Positions 44,196-54,344 of a stretch of 64,000 bases of DNA are shown in pieces (positions within the stretch are counted from its first letter, which is position 1; each line of letters begins with the position of its first letter). The DNA is from Myxococcales bacterium. Lineage in GTDB: Bacteria; Myxococcota; Myxococcia; Myxococcales; JAKAPL01. A model generated the notes under the pieces. It saw only the letters and a program-made list of their open reading frames with translations, searched no databases and was not told the origin of the DNA. The translations under genes were made by a program, and so were the position numbers. The stretch is from positions 1 to 64,000 of the forward strand of contig JAKAPL010000009.1 of NCBI GenBank assembly GCA_021807105.1, in the 5' to 3' direction.

Positions 44196-45017
44196 ATGAG
44201 CGCCCGGACATCCACCGTCATCGCGCTGCTGACCGCGGCGTCCCCCGCAGCCGCCCAGGTGCAAGTCGATCTTTCGCGATCGGGGCCGGCAGAGAGTTGG
44301 ACCCTCCAGGAGAGCGACCGTCTCTTCCTCATCTCCCGCCAGGCCGCGACGATGGCGCCGATGACGTTCCGGGTGGGGACGGTCGATTCGCTCCAGGCGG
44401 TCCAGGCGCTCGGCTCTGGGTTCGACGCGGAGGTGTTCGGGGACCTCGCGCTGCTCTCGTGGCTCCAGCTCGGGGTCTCCGTCGACTACGGCGACGTCGG
44501 CGATCCCTCGGTCCAGGGTCTCGTGGCGCCCGCGGTTTACGCCCAGGCACAGATCCTGCGGCAGGCCACGGCGGGCCTGGACCTCGCGGGGGCGGTGAAC
44601 TTCAAGAAGTACGGATTTTCGAGCCCCACGGCCGACCGGCCCAACGACGGCGAGGTCGAAGGGCAGGTTCTCCTCGACCGCCGCTGGCGCCGGATCAGCC
44701 TCACCGCGAACGGGGTCTTCGGCAAATCGATCAGCGTTCCGGACTCCGACGCCGAGGTCAAGCTCGGGACGGGTTACTACCTGCTGCAGAACCTCCTGGT
44801 CGGGCTCGACGGGATCGGCCGGTACGACACCTCGTTCGACGGCGGGCCGCAGGACGGCACGCGCTACTGGGAGGTGACCGGTGGGCCGATGCTGACCTGG
44901 AAGATCTCGAACGTCACGGTCTCGGGCCTCGCCGGCGTCTCTGCCCCGATGCACGCGCCGGCGGTGGGTGCGACCGTGGGCCCCATCGGGATGGTGCAGC
45001 TCGGTTACTCGCCGTGA
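44196..45017 (+). CDS. Exported protein, probably outer-membrane beta-barrel
   Basis: 273 residues, not recognised. A signal peptide (ending SPAAAQ) is followed by alternating polar and hydrophobic beta-type segments, such as [51 protein letters not shown] and the last segment [12 protein letters not shown]. This pattern suggests a small barrel or barrel-like porin. GGAGG precedes the ATG. It has its own promoter and no obvious partner. Confidence 0.6.
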   Translation: MSARTSTVIALLTAASPAAAQVQVDLSRSGPAESWTLQESDRLFLISRQAATMAPMTFRVGTVDSLQAVQALGSGFDAEVFGDLALLSWLQLGVSVDYGDVGDPSVQGLVAPAVYAQAQILRQATAGLDLAGAVNFKKYGFSSPTADRPNDGEVEGQVLLDRRWRRISLTANGVFGKSISVPDSDAEVKLGTGYYLLQNLLVGLDGIGRYDTSFDGGPQDGTRYWEVTGGPMLTWKISNVTVSGLAGVSAPMHAPAVGATVGPIGMVQLGYSP

Positions 45018-45140
45018 GCCCAGGCGCGGGCGGCGCGCCCGCGAATCCTCCGGTGGACTTCCTCGATGTCACGCCGCAGCGGCTTGCCAGCCGGACGGAG
45101 CTTCTCTAATCTTCCGCGCCTCTCTTTCCGGAGGACTGCC

Positions 45141-46169
45141 ATGCCGAAGGTCGCGATACTCACCGGGGGCGGGGATTGCCCGGGGCTCAACGCCGTCATC
45201 CGCGCCGTCGTCCGGCGGGCCGCGGGGCACGGCCTCTCGATCCTCGGGATCCTGGACGGCTGGAAGGGGCTCGTCGAGCCCGGGGGGCGGACGATGTCGC
45301 TCACCCGCGAGAACACCTCGGGCATCCTGCACCTCGGCGGGACGATGCTCGGGACGAGCCGCACCAACCCGTTCAAGAGGGAGGGCGGGCCGGAGGCGGT
45401 GGTCGAGAACCTCGCCGCGCTCGGCGTCGACTCGCTGATCGCTTGCGGGGGCGAGGACACGCTCGGCGTCGCGTGCAAGCTCGCCGACCGCGGGGTCAAG
45501 GTCGTCGGGGTGCCGAAGACGATCGACAACGACCTCTCGGGGACGGACTTCACGTTCGGCTTCGACACCGCGGTCTCGATCGCCACCGAGGCGATCGATC
45601 GGCTCCACTCGACGGCCGAGAGCCACCACCGCGTCCTCGTCTGCGAGGTGATGGGGCGGCACGCGGGGTGGATCGCGACCTACTCGGGCCTCGCCGGCGG
45701 AGCGGACGTGATCCTGGTCCCCGAGATCCCAGTGGACCTCGACGACGTTTGCGGCCACCTGAGGCGGCGGCACGATTCCGGCAGGCTCTTCTCCATCGTG
45801 GTCGCGGCCGAGGGGGCGAAGATCGGCGGCGAGAAGCTCCAGTCGCAGTCGCTCGACGCGTTCGGCCACGTGCGTCTCGGCGGCATCGGAGCGTTCCTCG
45901 CCGAGGAGATCGAGAAGCGGACGGGCTATGAGACGCGCTCGACGGTGCTCGGCCACCTCCAGCGCGGCGGGAGCCCGACGGCCTTCGACCGCGTGCTCGC
46001 GACCCGCTTCGGCGTCTTCGCCTGCGATCTGGCGGCGGCGGGGAAGTTCGGGCAGATGGCGGCGCTCCAGGGCAACGCCATCGTCGCCATCCCGATCTCC
46101 GAGGCGGTCGGGAAGCTCAAGACCGTGGACCGCGACCTCTACGACCTCTCGGCGGTCTTCTTCGGCTGA
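45141..46169 (+). CDS. 6-phosphofructokinase, predicted pyrophosphate-dependent
   Basis: Phosphorylates fructose 6-phosphate in glycolysis. 342 residues with GGGDCPGLNAVIR at the N-terminus, PKTIDNDLSGTDFTFGF (125-141), MGRHAGW and the C-terminal HLQRGGSPTAFDR. Two specificity positions point to PPi: Asp106 in GGED (103-106), where ATP enzymes have Gly, and Lys126 in PKTIDND, where ATP enzymes have Gly. The sequence is closest in style to the actinobacterial group III PFKs. ATG 45141 follows GGAGG. It is monocistronic. Confidence 0.88.
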   Translation: MPKVAILTGGGDCPGLNAVIRAVVRRAAGHGLSILGILDGWKGLVEPGGRTMSLTRENTSGILHLGGTMLGTSRTNPFKREGGPEAVVENLAALGVDSLIACGGEDTLGVACKLADRGVKVVGVPKTIDNDLSGTDFTFGFDTAVSIATEAIDRLHSTAESHHRVLVCEVMGRHAGWIATYSGLAGGADVILVPEIPVDLDDVCGHLRRRHDSGRLFSIVVAAEGAKIGGEKLQSQSLDAFGHVRLGGIGAFLAEEIEKRTGYETRSTVLGHLQRGGSPTAFDRVLATRFGVFACDLAAAGKFGQMAALQGNAIVAIPISEAVGKLKTVDRDLYDLSAVFFG

Positions 46170-46289
46170 TCGCGGCTCCGGCGGCGGGTGTTCCTCCGGG
46201 AAGGTGGATCTCCGAGGCATGCGGAAAGGCAGGAGGAGGGGTCGTCCTCCCCGGGGCTCTCCGCCCCTCCCCGGCGGGTTTCCCGCGCC

Positions 46290-47167
46290 ATGAACGACCA
46301 CCACGGGACGTTTCGCGCCTCGGGCGGAGAGCGGCTCGACCAGGCGCTCTCCCGCGCGCTCGGCATCTCCGTCGCGCGGGCGCGGCGGGCGATCCTCGCG
46401 GGGGGCGTGCGAGTGGAGGGGCGGCGCGCGCGCAAGGGCGAGCGGCTGTCCGCGGGGGCGCGCGTCGCGGTGGACTGGGCCGAAGAGCCCGTGCTCGTGG
46501 AACAGCCCGAGCTGCCGCTCCGGATCGCCTACGAGGACGGCGCGCTCGCGGCGGTGGTGAAGCCCGCCGGCTGGGCGACCCACCCGCTGCGGCCCGGAGA
46601 GACGGGGACGCTCGCGAACGCGGTGGCCGCGCGCTGGCCGGAGGGCGCGCTCGCCTCGCTCGCGCCGCGCGAGGCGGGGCTCTGTCACCGGCTCGACCGG
46701 GAGACCTCGGGGCTCGTGCTCGTCGCGCGCCGGCGCGAGGTCTGGCTCGCGGTCCGCGCGCTCCTGTCGCGGGGCGCGGTCGAGAAGGACTACCTCGCGC
46801 TGGCGCGGGGGACGCCGCCCAGCGAGGGGCGCACGGAGGCGCCGATCGTCGCGCGAGGGATCGCGCGGCCCGCGCGGACCTCGTGGAGGACGATCGACCG
46901 GAGGGGCGATCTCGCGCTGCTCGCGGTGCGAATCGAGACCGGCGTCCGCTGCAGATCCGCGCGCACCTCGCGGCACTCGGCTTCCCGCTGGCCGGCGATC
47001 CGGCGTTCGGGGGAGGCCCGCCGCCCGGGCTGCTCGACCGGCATCTGCTCCACGCCTGGAAGCTCGCGCTCGTCCACCCCGTCTCCGGCGAGCGGCTCGC
47101 GCTCGCCGCCCCGCTCCCGGACGACGCGCTCGTCTGCCTCGCCGAGCTGGGGCTGCGCGGACCGTAG
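46290..47167 (+). pseudogene. RluA-family pseudouridine synthase with a frameshift
   Basis: From ATG 46290 there is an N-terminal S4-like domain (GGERLDQALSRALGISVARA), the RIAYEDGALAAVVKPAGW block, and the catalytic LCHRLDRETSGLVLVAR. After VRIETGV (near 46944-46952) the conserved continuation, LQIRAHLAALGFPLAGDPAF to the end at 47167, is in the next frame, as if one base were missing in GTCCGCTGCAG. With one base restored the protein would be about 292 residues, a normal length. It is either a recent pseudogene or a sequencing error. The enzyme modifies uridines in rRNA. Confidence 0.8.
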
Positions 47168-47379
47168 CTCCCGCGGACGCGGCGCGTCGAGGCGGGGTTG
47201 TCGGCCACCAACTGCAGGCGATCCACGAAGGCGGCCGCGACTGCTTCGAAAATAGATTGCGCCGGACAAGGACCTACGCGGCCTCGGGGAGAAGGTGGAC
47301 GTCGAATCCGAGTCTGCCCTCCACGAGACATCACCGGATCTTTACGGAGACCCTGGGCGGGGGTATTCCTCTCGCCCTC

Positions 47380-48501
47380 ATGGCGCTCGCCGACATCGAG
47401 GGGCAGCCGCGCGCGCTCGAACAGCTCCGGGCGGCGCTCTCGTCCGGACGAATCCACCACGCCTACCTGTTCGCCGGACCGCCGGGAGCGGGCAAGTCGC
47501 GCGCGGCACGCCGGTTCGCGCAAGGCGCGAATTGCGAGCGCGGCGTGGACGGCTGCGGGGCCTGCGACGCCTGCCGGCGCATCGACCACGGGAGCCACCC
47601 GGACGTGCTCTCGATCGGCCCGACGCTCGCCGACGGGACCGCGGCGCGCGACGGGGAGATCCGCGTCGGGCAGGTCCGCGACCTCTGCGCCGCGCTCCAG
47701 CTCGCGCCCCTCCTCGCCCGGCGCAAGTTCGCGATCGTCGCCGCGGCGGAGCGGATGAACCCGCAGGCGCAGAACGCGCTCCTCAAGACGCTGGAGGAGC
47801 CGCCGCCGGACACGACGCTCGTGCTCGTCGGCGACGACGCCGAGAAGCTCCTCCCCACGGTCCGGTCGCGCTGCCTGCGCGTCTCGTTCGGGCCGCTGCC
47901 CGCCGAGGTCATCGAGAGGAGGCTCGTCGCCGAGGGGCTCGTACCGGAGGACGCGAAGCTGCGGGCGAGGCTCTGCCGCGGGGACGCGGGGATGGCGCGC
48001 AGGCTCGACGAGGCGGCGCTCCACCGGCGGGAGGAGCTGTGCGCGCAGCTCGCGCGGATCGTCGCGGCGCGCGGGACTGGGATGAGCGCTTGCGCCGAGG
48101 CGCTCGATCTCGCGGAGCGGCACGCGACGGACCGGTCGCGCGCGCTCGCGGTGCTCGCCGAGACGGCCTGGTGGCTGCGCGACGTGATCGTCGTCGGGGC
48201 GGGGGCGGACGGGACCACGGCGCGGGAGGACGGGGGGCCGCTGGAGCCCGGGGAGACGACGACCCGGGGCAGAGGCGGCTCCCCCACCTCCCCCACCTCC
48301 TGCCTCCCTGCCTTCGTTCGTGATCCGATCGTGAACCTGGACCGGCTCGACGACCTGCGTGGGGCGGCGGCGCGCCTCTCGCCGGCGGCGGCGCTCGCCG
48401 CCGTCGCGGCGCTCGGCGCGGCGGCGAGGGCCATCGAGGGGAACGGCGCGCCGAGGCTGCAGCTCGAGGCGGCGTTCCTCGTGCTGGCGGGAGCGGCATA
48501 G
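47380..48501 (+). CDS. holB: DNA polymerase III delta' subunit
   Basis: Clamp-loader ATPase-like subunit. 373 residues with AYLFAGPPGAGKSRAAR (Walker A), a zinc module CERGVDGCGACDACRRI, LKTLEEPPPDTTLVLV and the SRC motif in TVRSRCLR. The C-terminal region carries a Gly/Pro/Ser/Thr-rich insertion of about 30 residues (around 280-310) not expected in the family. ATG 47380. holA starts at the base after its stop, so the two clamp-loader genes are coupled. Confidence 0.9.
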   Translation: MALADIEGQPRALEQLRAALSSGRIHHAYLFAGPPGAGKSRAARRFAQGANCERGVDGCGACDACRRIDHGSHPDVLSIGPTLADGTAARDGEIRVGQVRDLCAALQLAPLLARRKFAIVAAAERMNPQAQNALLKTLEEPPPDTTLVLVGDDAEKLLPTVRSRCLRVSFGPLPAEVIERRLVAEGLVPEDAKLRARLCRGDAGMARRLDEAALHRREELCAQLARIVAARGTGMSACAEALDLAERHATDRSRALAVLAETAWWLRDVIVVGAGADGTTAREDGGPLEPGETTTRGRGGSPTSPTSCLPAFVRDPIVNLDRLDDLRGAAARLSPAAALAAVAALGAAARAIEGNGAPRLQLEAAFLVLAGAA

Positions 48502-49827
48502 ATGAAGGCGCACGAGGAGCTCGCCGCGGTGCTCGAGGAGATTGCCGCGGGGCACGCAAAGCCCGTCTACCTCCTCCACGGGGACGAGTACCTCTGCCGG
48601 ACGGCGGCGCTGGAGATCTCCCATGCGCTCGTCCCCGAAAAGAGCCGCGACCTGAACCTCGCGCTGTTCGATTCTGCGGCCGGGCCGTCGCGCGTCGCCG
48701 AGGAGCTGCGGACCGTGCCGATGTTCCGGGGCGTGAAGGCCGTCCTCGTCCAGCCCGCCGAGTTCCTTGCCCCGCGCAAGAGCGCGAGAGGGGGCGACCC
48801 TTGGGCGAAGGTCCGCGACCTCTGGGCGACGGGCAAGCGCCGGGAGGCGGCGCGGCGGACGCTCGCGCTCGCGGGGAGGGCGGGCTTCCCGCTCGAAGGG
48901 CTCGACCGGCGCGGCGCGGACGACTGGCGGCGGGCGGGGCTGCCGATGGGCCCGGGGGACGGGGAGATCCTCGCCGGCACGGTGGAGATGGCCGCGGCCG
49001 AAGGGCTCGGGATTCCCGAGAGCGACACGCGGGCGCTGGAGGAGTTGATCGAGAAGGGGCTGCCGTCGGGTCATCACCTCGTCGCCGTCGCGGAGGAGCT
49101 GGACGCGGGAGCGCCGCTCGTCAAGCTCATGAAGGCGAAGGGCGTCGAGATCGCCCGCGGGCTGCCGGCCGCGGCGGGGCCGGGCTGGAAGAAAGAGGCC
49201 GATGCCGGGGAGCTGTCCGCCGAGGTGCTCGGCCCGATGGGCAAGCGCATTCATCCCGACGCGGCGCGGCTCCTCGTCGCACGGGCGGGGAGCGACGCGC
49301 GCAGGCTCGCCTCGGAGCTTGGCAAGCTCGCCGCGTACCTCGGGGAGCGGGCGCAGATCGAGGTCGAAGACGTCCTCGCGCTCGTGCCACAGGAGGCGGG
49401 CGAAGACTTCTTCGCCGTCGGGAGGGCGGTCGAGGCGCGAGACGGGAAGGCACTCGTCGCGGCCATCGAGGCGGAGCTCGCCCTCGGGTCGGCGGAGCTC
49501 AGGATCCTCGGTGGGCTCGCCTCCGCGGCGCGGGGGCTGCTCGCCACGCGGGCGCTGCTCGACGGGCTCGGGGTCCCCCGCGGGATCGGCGCGCGCGAGT
49601 TCGAGGCGCGGGTGTTCCCGAAGCTCGCCGAGGCGGACAAGAGGGCGGGGCGAAAGCCGCAGCACCCGTTCCGGGCGTACAAGCGCGCCGAAGCGGCGTG
49701 GCGCTATGAGCCCCAGGAGCTCGCCCGCGCGCTCATAGGGCTCGCGCAGGCGGACATCGGGATCAAGACGGGGATGGACGCCAGCGCCTGGCTCGTCCGC
49801 GCGGCCGTCGCGCTCACCGGAGGGTAA
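48502..49827 (+). CDS. holA: DNA polymerase III delta subunit
   Basis: The clamp-loader subunit that opens the beta clamp. 441 residues, longer than the usual 340, with the family start KPVYLLHGDEYLCRTAALEI, the RTVPMFRGVKAVLVQ block, GMRIHPDAARLLVARAG-type motif and ELGKLAAYLGERAQIEVEDV. A region of about 90 residues (about 95-185, Arg/Gly/Ala-rich) between the first two blocks looks like an insertion. It directly follows holB, which is rare but fits function. Confidence 0.88.
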   Translation: MKAHEELAAVLEEIAAGHAKPVYLLHGDEYLCRTAALEISHALVPEKSRDLNLALFDSAAGPSRVAEELRTVPMFRGVKAVLVQPAEFLAPRKSARGGDPWAKVRDLWATGKRREAARRTLALAGRAGFPLEGLDRRGADDWRRAGLPMGPGDGEILAGTVEMAAAEGLGIPESDTRALEELIEKGLPSGHHLVAVAEELDAGAPLVKLMKAKGVEIARGLPAAAGPGWKKEADAGELSAEVLGPMGKRIHPDAARLLVARAGSDARRLASELGKLAAYLGERAQIEVEDVLALVPQEAGEDFFAVGRAVEARDGKALVAAIEAELALGSAELRILGGLASAARGLLATRALLDGLGVPRGIGAREFEARVFPKLAEADKRAGRKPQHPFRAYKRAEAAWRYEPQELARALIGLAQADIGIKTGMDASAWLVRAAVALTGG

Positions 49828-49830
49828 ACC

Positions 49831-51876
49831 ATGAAGAAGCTGCTCGTCACCAGCGCGCTGCCGTATGCCAACGGTCCCATCCACCTGGGTCACCTCGTCG
49901 AGGCCGTGCAGACCGACGTGATCGTCCGCTGGCAGCGGCTCGCGGGTCGGGACGCGATCTACGTCTGCGCCGACGACACCCACGGGACGCCCATCGAGCT
50001 GAAGGCGCGCGAGCAGGGCGTCACCCCCGAGGCGCTGATCGCGAGGGTCGGCGAGGGCCACCGAAGGGACTTCGCCGACTTCGAGATCAACTTCGCGAGG
50101 TACGGCAGCACCCACACGCCCGAGAACCGGGCCGTCGCCGTGGAGATCTTCGAGCGGCTCCGGGCGCGCGGGGACATCGATAGGCGGCCCATCGAGCTGT
50201 CGTACTGCGAGAAGGACCGGAGGTTCCTGCCCGACCGGTTCGTGCGGGGGACGTGTCCCAGGTGCGGGGCGGCCGACCAGTACGGGGACGTCTGCGAGAG
50301 CTGCAAGTCCACCTACCGGCCCGAGGAGCTGAAGGACGCGCGCTGCGCCCTCTGCGGGACGCCGCCGGTGCGCCGGACGTCCACGCACTACTTCTTCAAG
50401 CTCTCGCGCCATCTGCCGCTCCTGTCGGGGATCGCGGGCGGCCAGGCCGAGCCGCGGGTGGACGTCCAGGTCCAGCGGTTCCTGCAAGGCTGGATCGACA
50501 AGGGGCTCGACGACTGGTGTGTCTCGCGCGACGGCCCGTACTTCGGCTTCCCCATCCCGGGGGAAGAGGACAAGTTCTTCTACGTCTGGCTCGACGCGCC
50601 CATCGGGTACATCTCCAACAGCCCGGAGCGCGACGCGTACTGGAGGAAGGAGGCCGACGCCGAGATCTGGCACGTGATCGGCAAGGACATCATCTATTTC
50701 CACGCGCTGTTCTGGCCGGCGATGCTGGAGGGCGCGGACTACAAGCTGCCCTCGCGCATCCTCGTCCACGGGATGCTCAACGTCCGCGGGGAGAAGATGT
50801 CCAAGAGCCGCGGGAGGCTCACGACCGCGCGGGAGTACCTCTCCGTCCCGGGGCTCCACCCCGAGCATCTGCGTTACTACTTCGCCGCGAACCTGCCCCC
50901 GGAGCCGGTGGACATAGACCTCAACGCGGCCGACTTCCGCCACCGCGTCAACGCCGAGCTGGTCAACAACGTCGCGAATTTCGCCCACCGGACGCTCTCG
51001 CTCCTGCGCGATCGGTTTGGCGGGAGGATCGCCGCCGCCGAACCGGGTCCGGCGTGGACGGAGGCCGTCGAGGCCCTGCGGGCGGCCGTGCCCGCGTACG
51101 AGGCGCTCGACTTGAAGAGCGCGGTCGCTGCGATTGTGGCCGGCTGCGCCGTCGGGAACGGCTTCCTGCAAGCGAACAAACCCTGGGCGGCGGAGCCGGG
51201 AAAGGCGCACGCCGACTTGTCGCTCTGCGTAAACCTCGCCTACGCGGCCGCGCTGCTGCTCTCGCCGGTGACGCCGGGGATGAGCGCGGAGGTGTTGCGG
51301 CAGGTGGGGCGCGAGGGCGCGACGCTCGCAGACCTCGGGCTCGGTGGGGGCGGCCTGCCCGCACCGTGGATCCGGGAGGGGAAGGTCGGCGAGGGGAGGG
51401 CGCTGATGCCGAGGATCGAGACGAAGGCCGCGCAGGCGCTGGTGCCGGGGGAAGGCGCGGTGAAGGAGGCATCGAACGCGACGGCGCGCGGCTCCCTCGC
51501 CCCAGCCGTCTCCCCGGGCGTGGGAAGGGGGGAGGGGGCCGCGGGTCTGCCGGAGATCCCCTTCGAGACGTTCGCGGCCCTGGACCTTCGCTGCGGCGTC
51601 ATCCTGGCTGCGGAGACGGTCGCCGGAGCGAAGAAGCTCCTGAAGCTCACCGTGGACCTCGGCGAGGGATCGCCGCGGGTGATCGCGTCGGGGATCGCCG
51701 AGAGCTTCCGGCCCGAGCAGCTCGTCGAGAGGCACGTGGTCGTCGTCGCGAACCTGGCGCCCCGGACCCTTCGAGGCATCGCCTCGCGCGGGATGCTCCT
51801 CGCCGCCGGCGACGGGGCGGCCGTCTCCCTCGTCGAGCTTCCCCGCGGTGTGCCCGCGGGCGCGAAGGTCCGCTAG
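49831..51876 (+). CDS. metG: Methionyl-tRNA synthetase with C-terminal tRNA-binding domain
   Basis: Charges tRNA-Met. 681 residues: HIGH motif as HLGHL after ALPYANGPI, a four-cysteine zinc knuckle (CPRCG, CESC, CALCG), the KMSKS motif in KMSKSRGRL, the anticodon domain, and a C-terminal EMAP/Trbp111-like domain (ALDLRCGVILAAE ... ANLAPRTLRGIASRGMLLAA). Between the last two domains lies a low-complexity insert of about 40 residues encoded by a GC-rich palindromic stretch (near 51490-51545). Starts three bases after holA. Confidence 0.96.
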   Translation: MKKLLVTSALPYANGPIHLGHLVEAVQTDVIVRWQRLAGRDAIYVCADDTHGTPIELKAREQGVTPEALIARVGEGHRRDFADFEINFARYGSTHTPENRAVAVEIFERLRARGDIDRRPIELSYCEKDRRFLPDRFVRGTCPRCGAADQYGDVCESCKSTYRPEELKDARCALCGTPPVRRTSTHYFFKLSRHLPLLSGIAGGQAEPRVDVQVQRFLQGWIDKGLDDWCVSRDGPYFGFPIPGEEDKFFYVWLDAPIGYISNSPERDAYWRKEADAEIWHVIGKDIIYFHALFWPAMLEGADYKLPSRILVHGMLNVRGEKMSKSRGRLTTAREYLSVPGLHPEHLRYYFAANLPPEPVDIDLNAADFRHRVNAELVNNVANFAHRTLSLLRDRFGGRIAAAEPGPAWTEAVEALRAAVPAYEALDLKSAVAAIVAGCAVGNGFLQANKPWAAEPGKAHADLSLCVNLAYAAALLLSPVTPGMSAEVLRQVGREGATLADLGLGGGGLPAPWIREGKVGEGRALMPRIETKAAQALVPGEGAVKEASNATARGSLAPAVSPGVGRGEGAAGLPEIPFETFAALDLRCGVILAAETVAGAKKLLKLTVDLGEGSPRVIASGIAESFRPEQLVERHVVVVANLAPRTLRGIASRGMLLAAGDGAAVSLVELPRGVPAGAKVR

Positions 51877-51879
51877 CTC

Positions 51880-52665
51880 GTGCGTCTGATCGACTCGCAC
51901 TGCCACCTCGACGGCCCCGAGTACGACCCGGATCGCGCCGAGGTCATCGCACGGGCCAAGGCGGCCGGGGTCGTCAAGGCCGTCGTCGTCGGCCTCTGGC
52001 GCGGCCGCGGCGACTTCGGGAGAGCGTTCGACGTCGCGAGGTCGGAGCCGGGGTGGGCGTTCCCGACCCTCGGCATCCACCCGCACGACTGCGCCGGCGT
52101 CCCCGAGGAGGACTGGACACGGCTGGCCGCGCTCGCCGCGAAGCCGGAGGTCGTCGCCATCGGCGAGACCGGGCTCGACTACCACTACGACCACTCGCCG
52201 CGGGCCGATCAGCGAGCCGCGTTCGAGCGGCAACTCGATCTCGCCCGGCGCGCCGGCAAGCCCGCGATCCTCCACCTGCGCGAGGCCCACGCCGACGCCG
52301 TGGCGATCCTCGCGGCCTCGGGCGTCCAGCGGGCCGTCGTCCACTGCTTCTCCGAGGATCGGGCGGCCGCCGAGGAGTACCTCACCCTCGGGCTGTACGT
52401 CTCGTTCGCGGGCATCGTGACGTTCAAGACCGCGGGCGGCCTGCGCGAGGCGGCGGCGGCCGTGCCCCTTGGCCGGCTGCTCCTCGAGACCGACAGCCCG
52501 TTCCTCGCGCCTGTCCCCCTCCGCGGCAAGCGCAACGAGCCCGCCAACGTCGCGCTCGTCGCGCGGCAGGTGGCCGAGGTCAAGGGACTTCCAGCCGAGG
52601 AGGTCGCGGCGGCGGCGGCGGCCAACGCCGAACAGCTCTTCACCCTCGGCTCCGAATCCGGGTAG
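51880..52665 (+). CDS. tatD: TatD-family metal-dependent hydrolase (DNase)
   Basis: 261 residues with all TatD motifs: LIDSHCHLD, LGIHPHD, AIGETGLDYHY, ILHLREAH, VHCFS and LETDSPFL. Members are 3'-5' exonucleases linked to DNA repair and are often found next to metG, as here. GTG start three bases after metG. Confidence 0.93.
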   Translation: MRLIDSHCHLDGPEYDPDRAEVIARAKAAGVVKAVVVGLWRGRGDFGRAFDVARSEPGWAFPTLGIHPHDCAGVPEEDWTRLAALAAKPEVVAIGETGLDYHYDHSPRADQRAAFERQLDLARRAGKPAILHLREAHADAVAILAASGVQRAVVHCFSEDRAAAEEYLTLGLYVSFAGIVTFKTAGGLREAAAAVPLGRLLLETDSPFLAPVPLRGKRNEPANVALVARQVAEVKGLPAEEVAAAAAANAEQLFTLGSESG

Positions 52666-52675
52666 GCTCAGGATC

Positions 52676-54295
52676 GTGGGAGAGGTGAGCCCGGACATCG
52701 GGAGGAGGATCGGCAAGTACGAGATCGTGGGGGAGATCTCCGAGGGGGGGATGGGGAAGCTCTACCGGGCGCGGGCGAGGGGGCCGGGCGACCTCGAACG
52801 CGAGGTGGCGCTCAAGGTCATCCGGCCCGAGGTGCAGCGGCGGGAGGGCTTCGCCGAGATGTTCGTGCAGGAGGCGGAGATCCTCTCGAAGCTCTCCCAC
52901 GGGAACCTCGTCCACATGCTCGACTACGGGGTGGAAGGCGGGGAGGCGTTCCTGTGCCTGGAGCTGGTGCGGGGGAAGGACTTCAGCAAGTGGCTGGAGC
53001 ACCACCGCCGCGTCCTGCGCCGCCGGTTCCCGCCCCGGTTGACTCTCCGGATCGTGGAGCAGGTCGCGCGCGGGCTCGAGTACGCCTCGCGGATGAAGAT
53101 CGATGGCAAGGGAGGAGGGCTCATCCACCGCGACGTGTCGCCGTCGAACATCCTGATCTCGTTCGACGGTGGCGTGAAGTTGACCGACTTCGGTGTGGCG
53201 AAGATCCCGCGCGATCGGCCGCTGACCCGCGCCGGGGTCATCAAGGGCAAGCTCCGGTACATGTCGCCGGAGCAGATCACCGGTCAGAGGATCGACCCGC
53301 GTTCGGACGTCTTCGCCCTGGGCATCGTGCTCTGGGAGGCCCTGGCGGGCCGACATCTCTTCTGGGGCCATGGGGCAGCGATCGCCGAAGCGGTGTTGCG
53401 GGAGAAGATCAAGCGGCCCTCGGAGGTCGCCGATGACCTGCCGGAGGAGCTGGATGGCATCGTCCTCAAGGCGCTCGAGCGTAAGGTCGAGCGGCGCTAC
53501 GAATCGGCGGGGGAGCTCGCCGAAGACCTCGCGGAGCTCGGCCGGCGTCGAAAGACCATCGCCGACGACCGCGAGGTGGGCCAAGCGCTGCGCCAAGGGT
53601 TCCCCGCGGACGTCCCCGCGGTTCGGCTCGACCTGGGGACCTCGATCCGGCCCAGCTCCGGGCTCGTCCCGACGGTGAAGATCCGGCTGCCGCCGCTGCC
53701 GGTCGCCCCCGAGGAGGACGGCGCGCCGACGGTCGCCGACTCGCGTCCGGACGGCGCGCAGCGGACGGGCGAGACGCCCACGACCCCGGCGAGTCGCGCG
53801 ACGCGCCTCTGGCGCCCCGCCGCCGGAATCGCCGCCGCGCTGGCGGGCATCGGATGGCTCGTGGTCCGCTCCCCCGCGGGGAAGCCAGCGGCGGTCGCTC
53901 CGGAGCGACCCGCCGTCGCGCAGGCCGTACCGCCCGCGCCAGTGCCCACGGTCCGCCCGGCGCCCGCGCCGCTCGCTGCCCGCCCGGCGCCTCTGCTTGC
54001 CGGGATGAAGCTCCCCGACAGAGCCGTCGCGAGACCTCGGCCGAAAGCGGAGGGGGCCAGGAAGCCGGGCGTCATCGACATCCTGGGCGTCATCCCAGTC
54101 GTGGACATCGTCGTCGATGGGCTCGACCGCGACTGGTCGCCGAAGCGCGGGATACCGGTCTCCGCAGGCCGCCATCGCGTCGTGCTCCGGCCGGAATCCG
54201 GACCGGCACGCCGCTTCAGGGTGGTCGTCCCCGCGGCGGGCCGGGTGGTCTTCCAAGGCGCGCTCGCGTCGCTCACGCCGGAGATCGTGAAATAG
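52676..54295 (+). CDS. Transmembrane Ser/Thr protein kinase
   Basis: 539 residues. Kinase domain about 15-280: [10 protein letters not shown] loop, Lys47, HRDVSPSN (151-158), DFG (171-173), SPEQITG and [11 protein letters not shown], all catalytic residues kept. A Pro/Ala-rich linker, a membrane segment (about 381-397) and a second Pro-rich linker lead to an exported beta-rich domain (about 460-539) resembling a PEGA-type module ([13 protein letters not shown]). GTG 52676 lies about eight bases after TAGGCT, a possible -10 box inside the tatD end, so the message may be leaderless. GTG 52685 is an alternative. Confidence 0.88.
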   Translation: MGEVSPDIGRRIGKYEIVGEISEGGMGKLYRARARGPGDLEREVALKVIRPEVQRREGFAEMFVQEAEILSKLSHGNLVHMLDYGVEGGEAFLCLELVRGKDFSKWLEHHRRVLRRRFPPRLTLRIVEQVARGLEYASRMKIDGKGGGLIHRDVSPSNILISFDGGVKLTDFGVAKIPRDRPLTRAGVIKGKLRYMSPEQITGQRIDPRSDVFALGIVLWEALAGRHLFWGHGAAIAEAVLREKIKRPSEVADDLPEELDGIVLKALERKVERRYESAGELAEDLAELGRRRKTIADDREVGQALRQGFPADVPAVRLDLGTSIRPSSGLVPTVKIRLPPLPVAPEEDGAPTVADSRPDGAQRTGETPTTPASRATRLWRPAAGIAAALAGIGWLVVRSPAGKPAAVAPERPAVAQAVPPAPVPTVRPAPAPLAARPAPLLAGMKLPDRAVARPRPKAEGARKPGVIDILGVIPVVDIVVDGLDRDWSPKRGIPVSAGRHRVVLRPESGPARRFRVVVPAAGRVVFQGALASLTPEIVK

Positions 54296-54344
54296 AGTAA
54301 GCTCTCGCCGCGGGCCGCTCCCTTCCCGCCAGAGGAGGCCGAGG

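Noticed and set aside
46117-52716. A 2199-codon minus-strand frame opposite holB-holA-metG-tatD
   Set aside because: It lies antisense to four well-recognised genes and has no recognisable domain.
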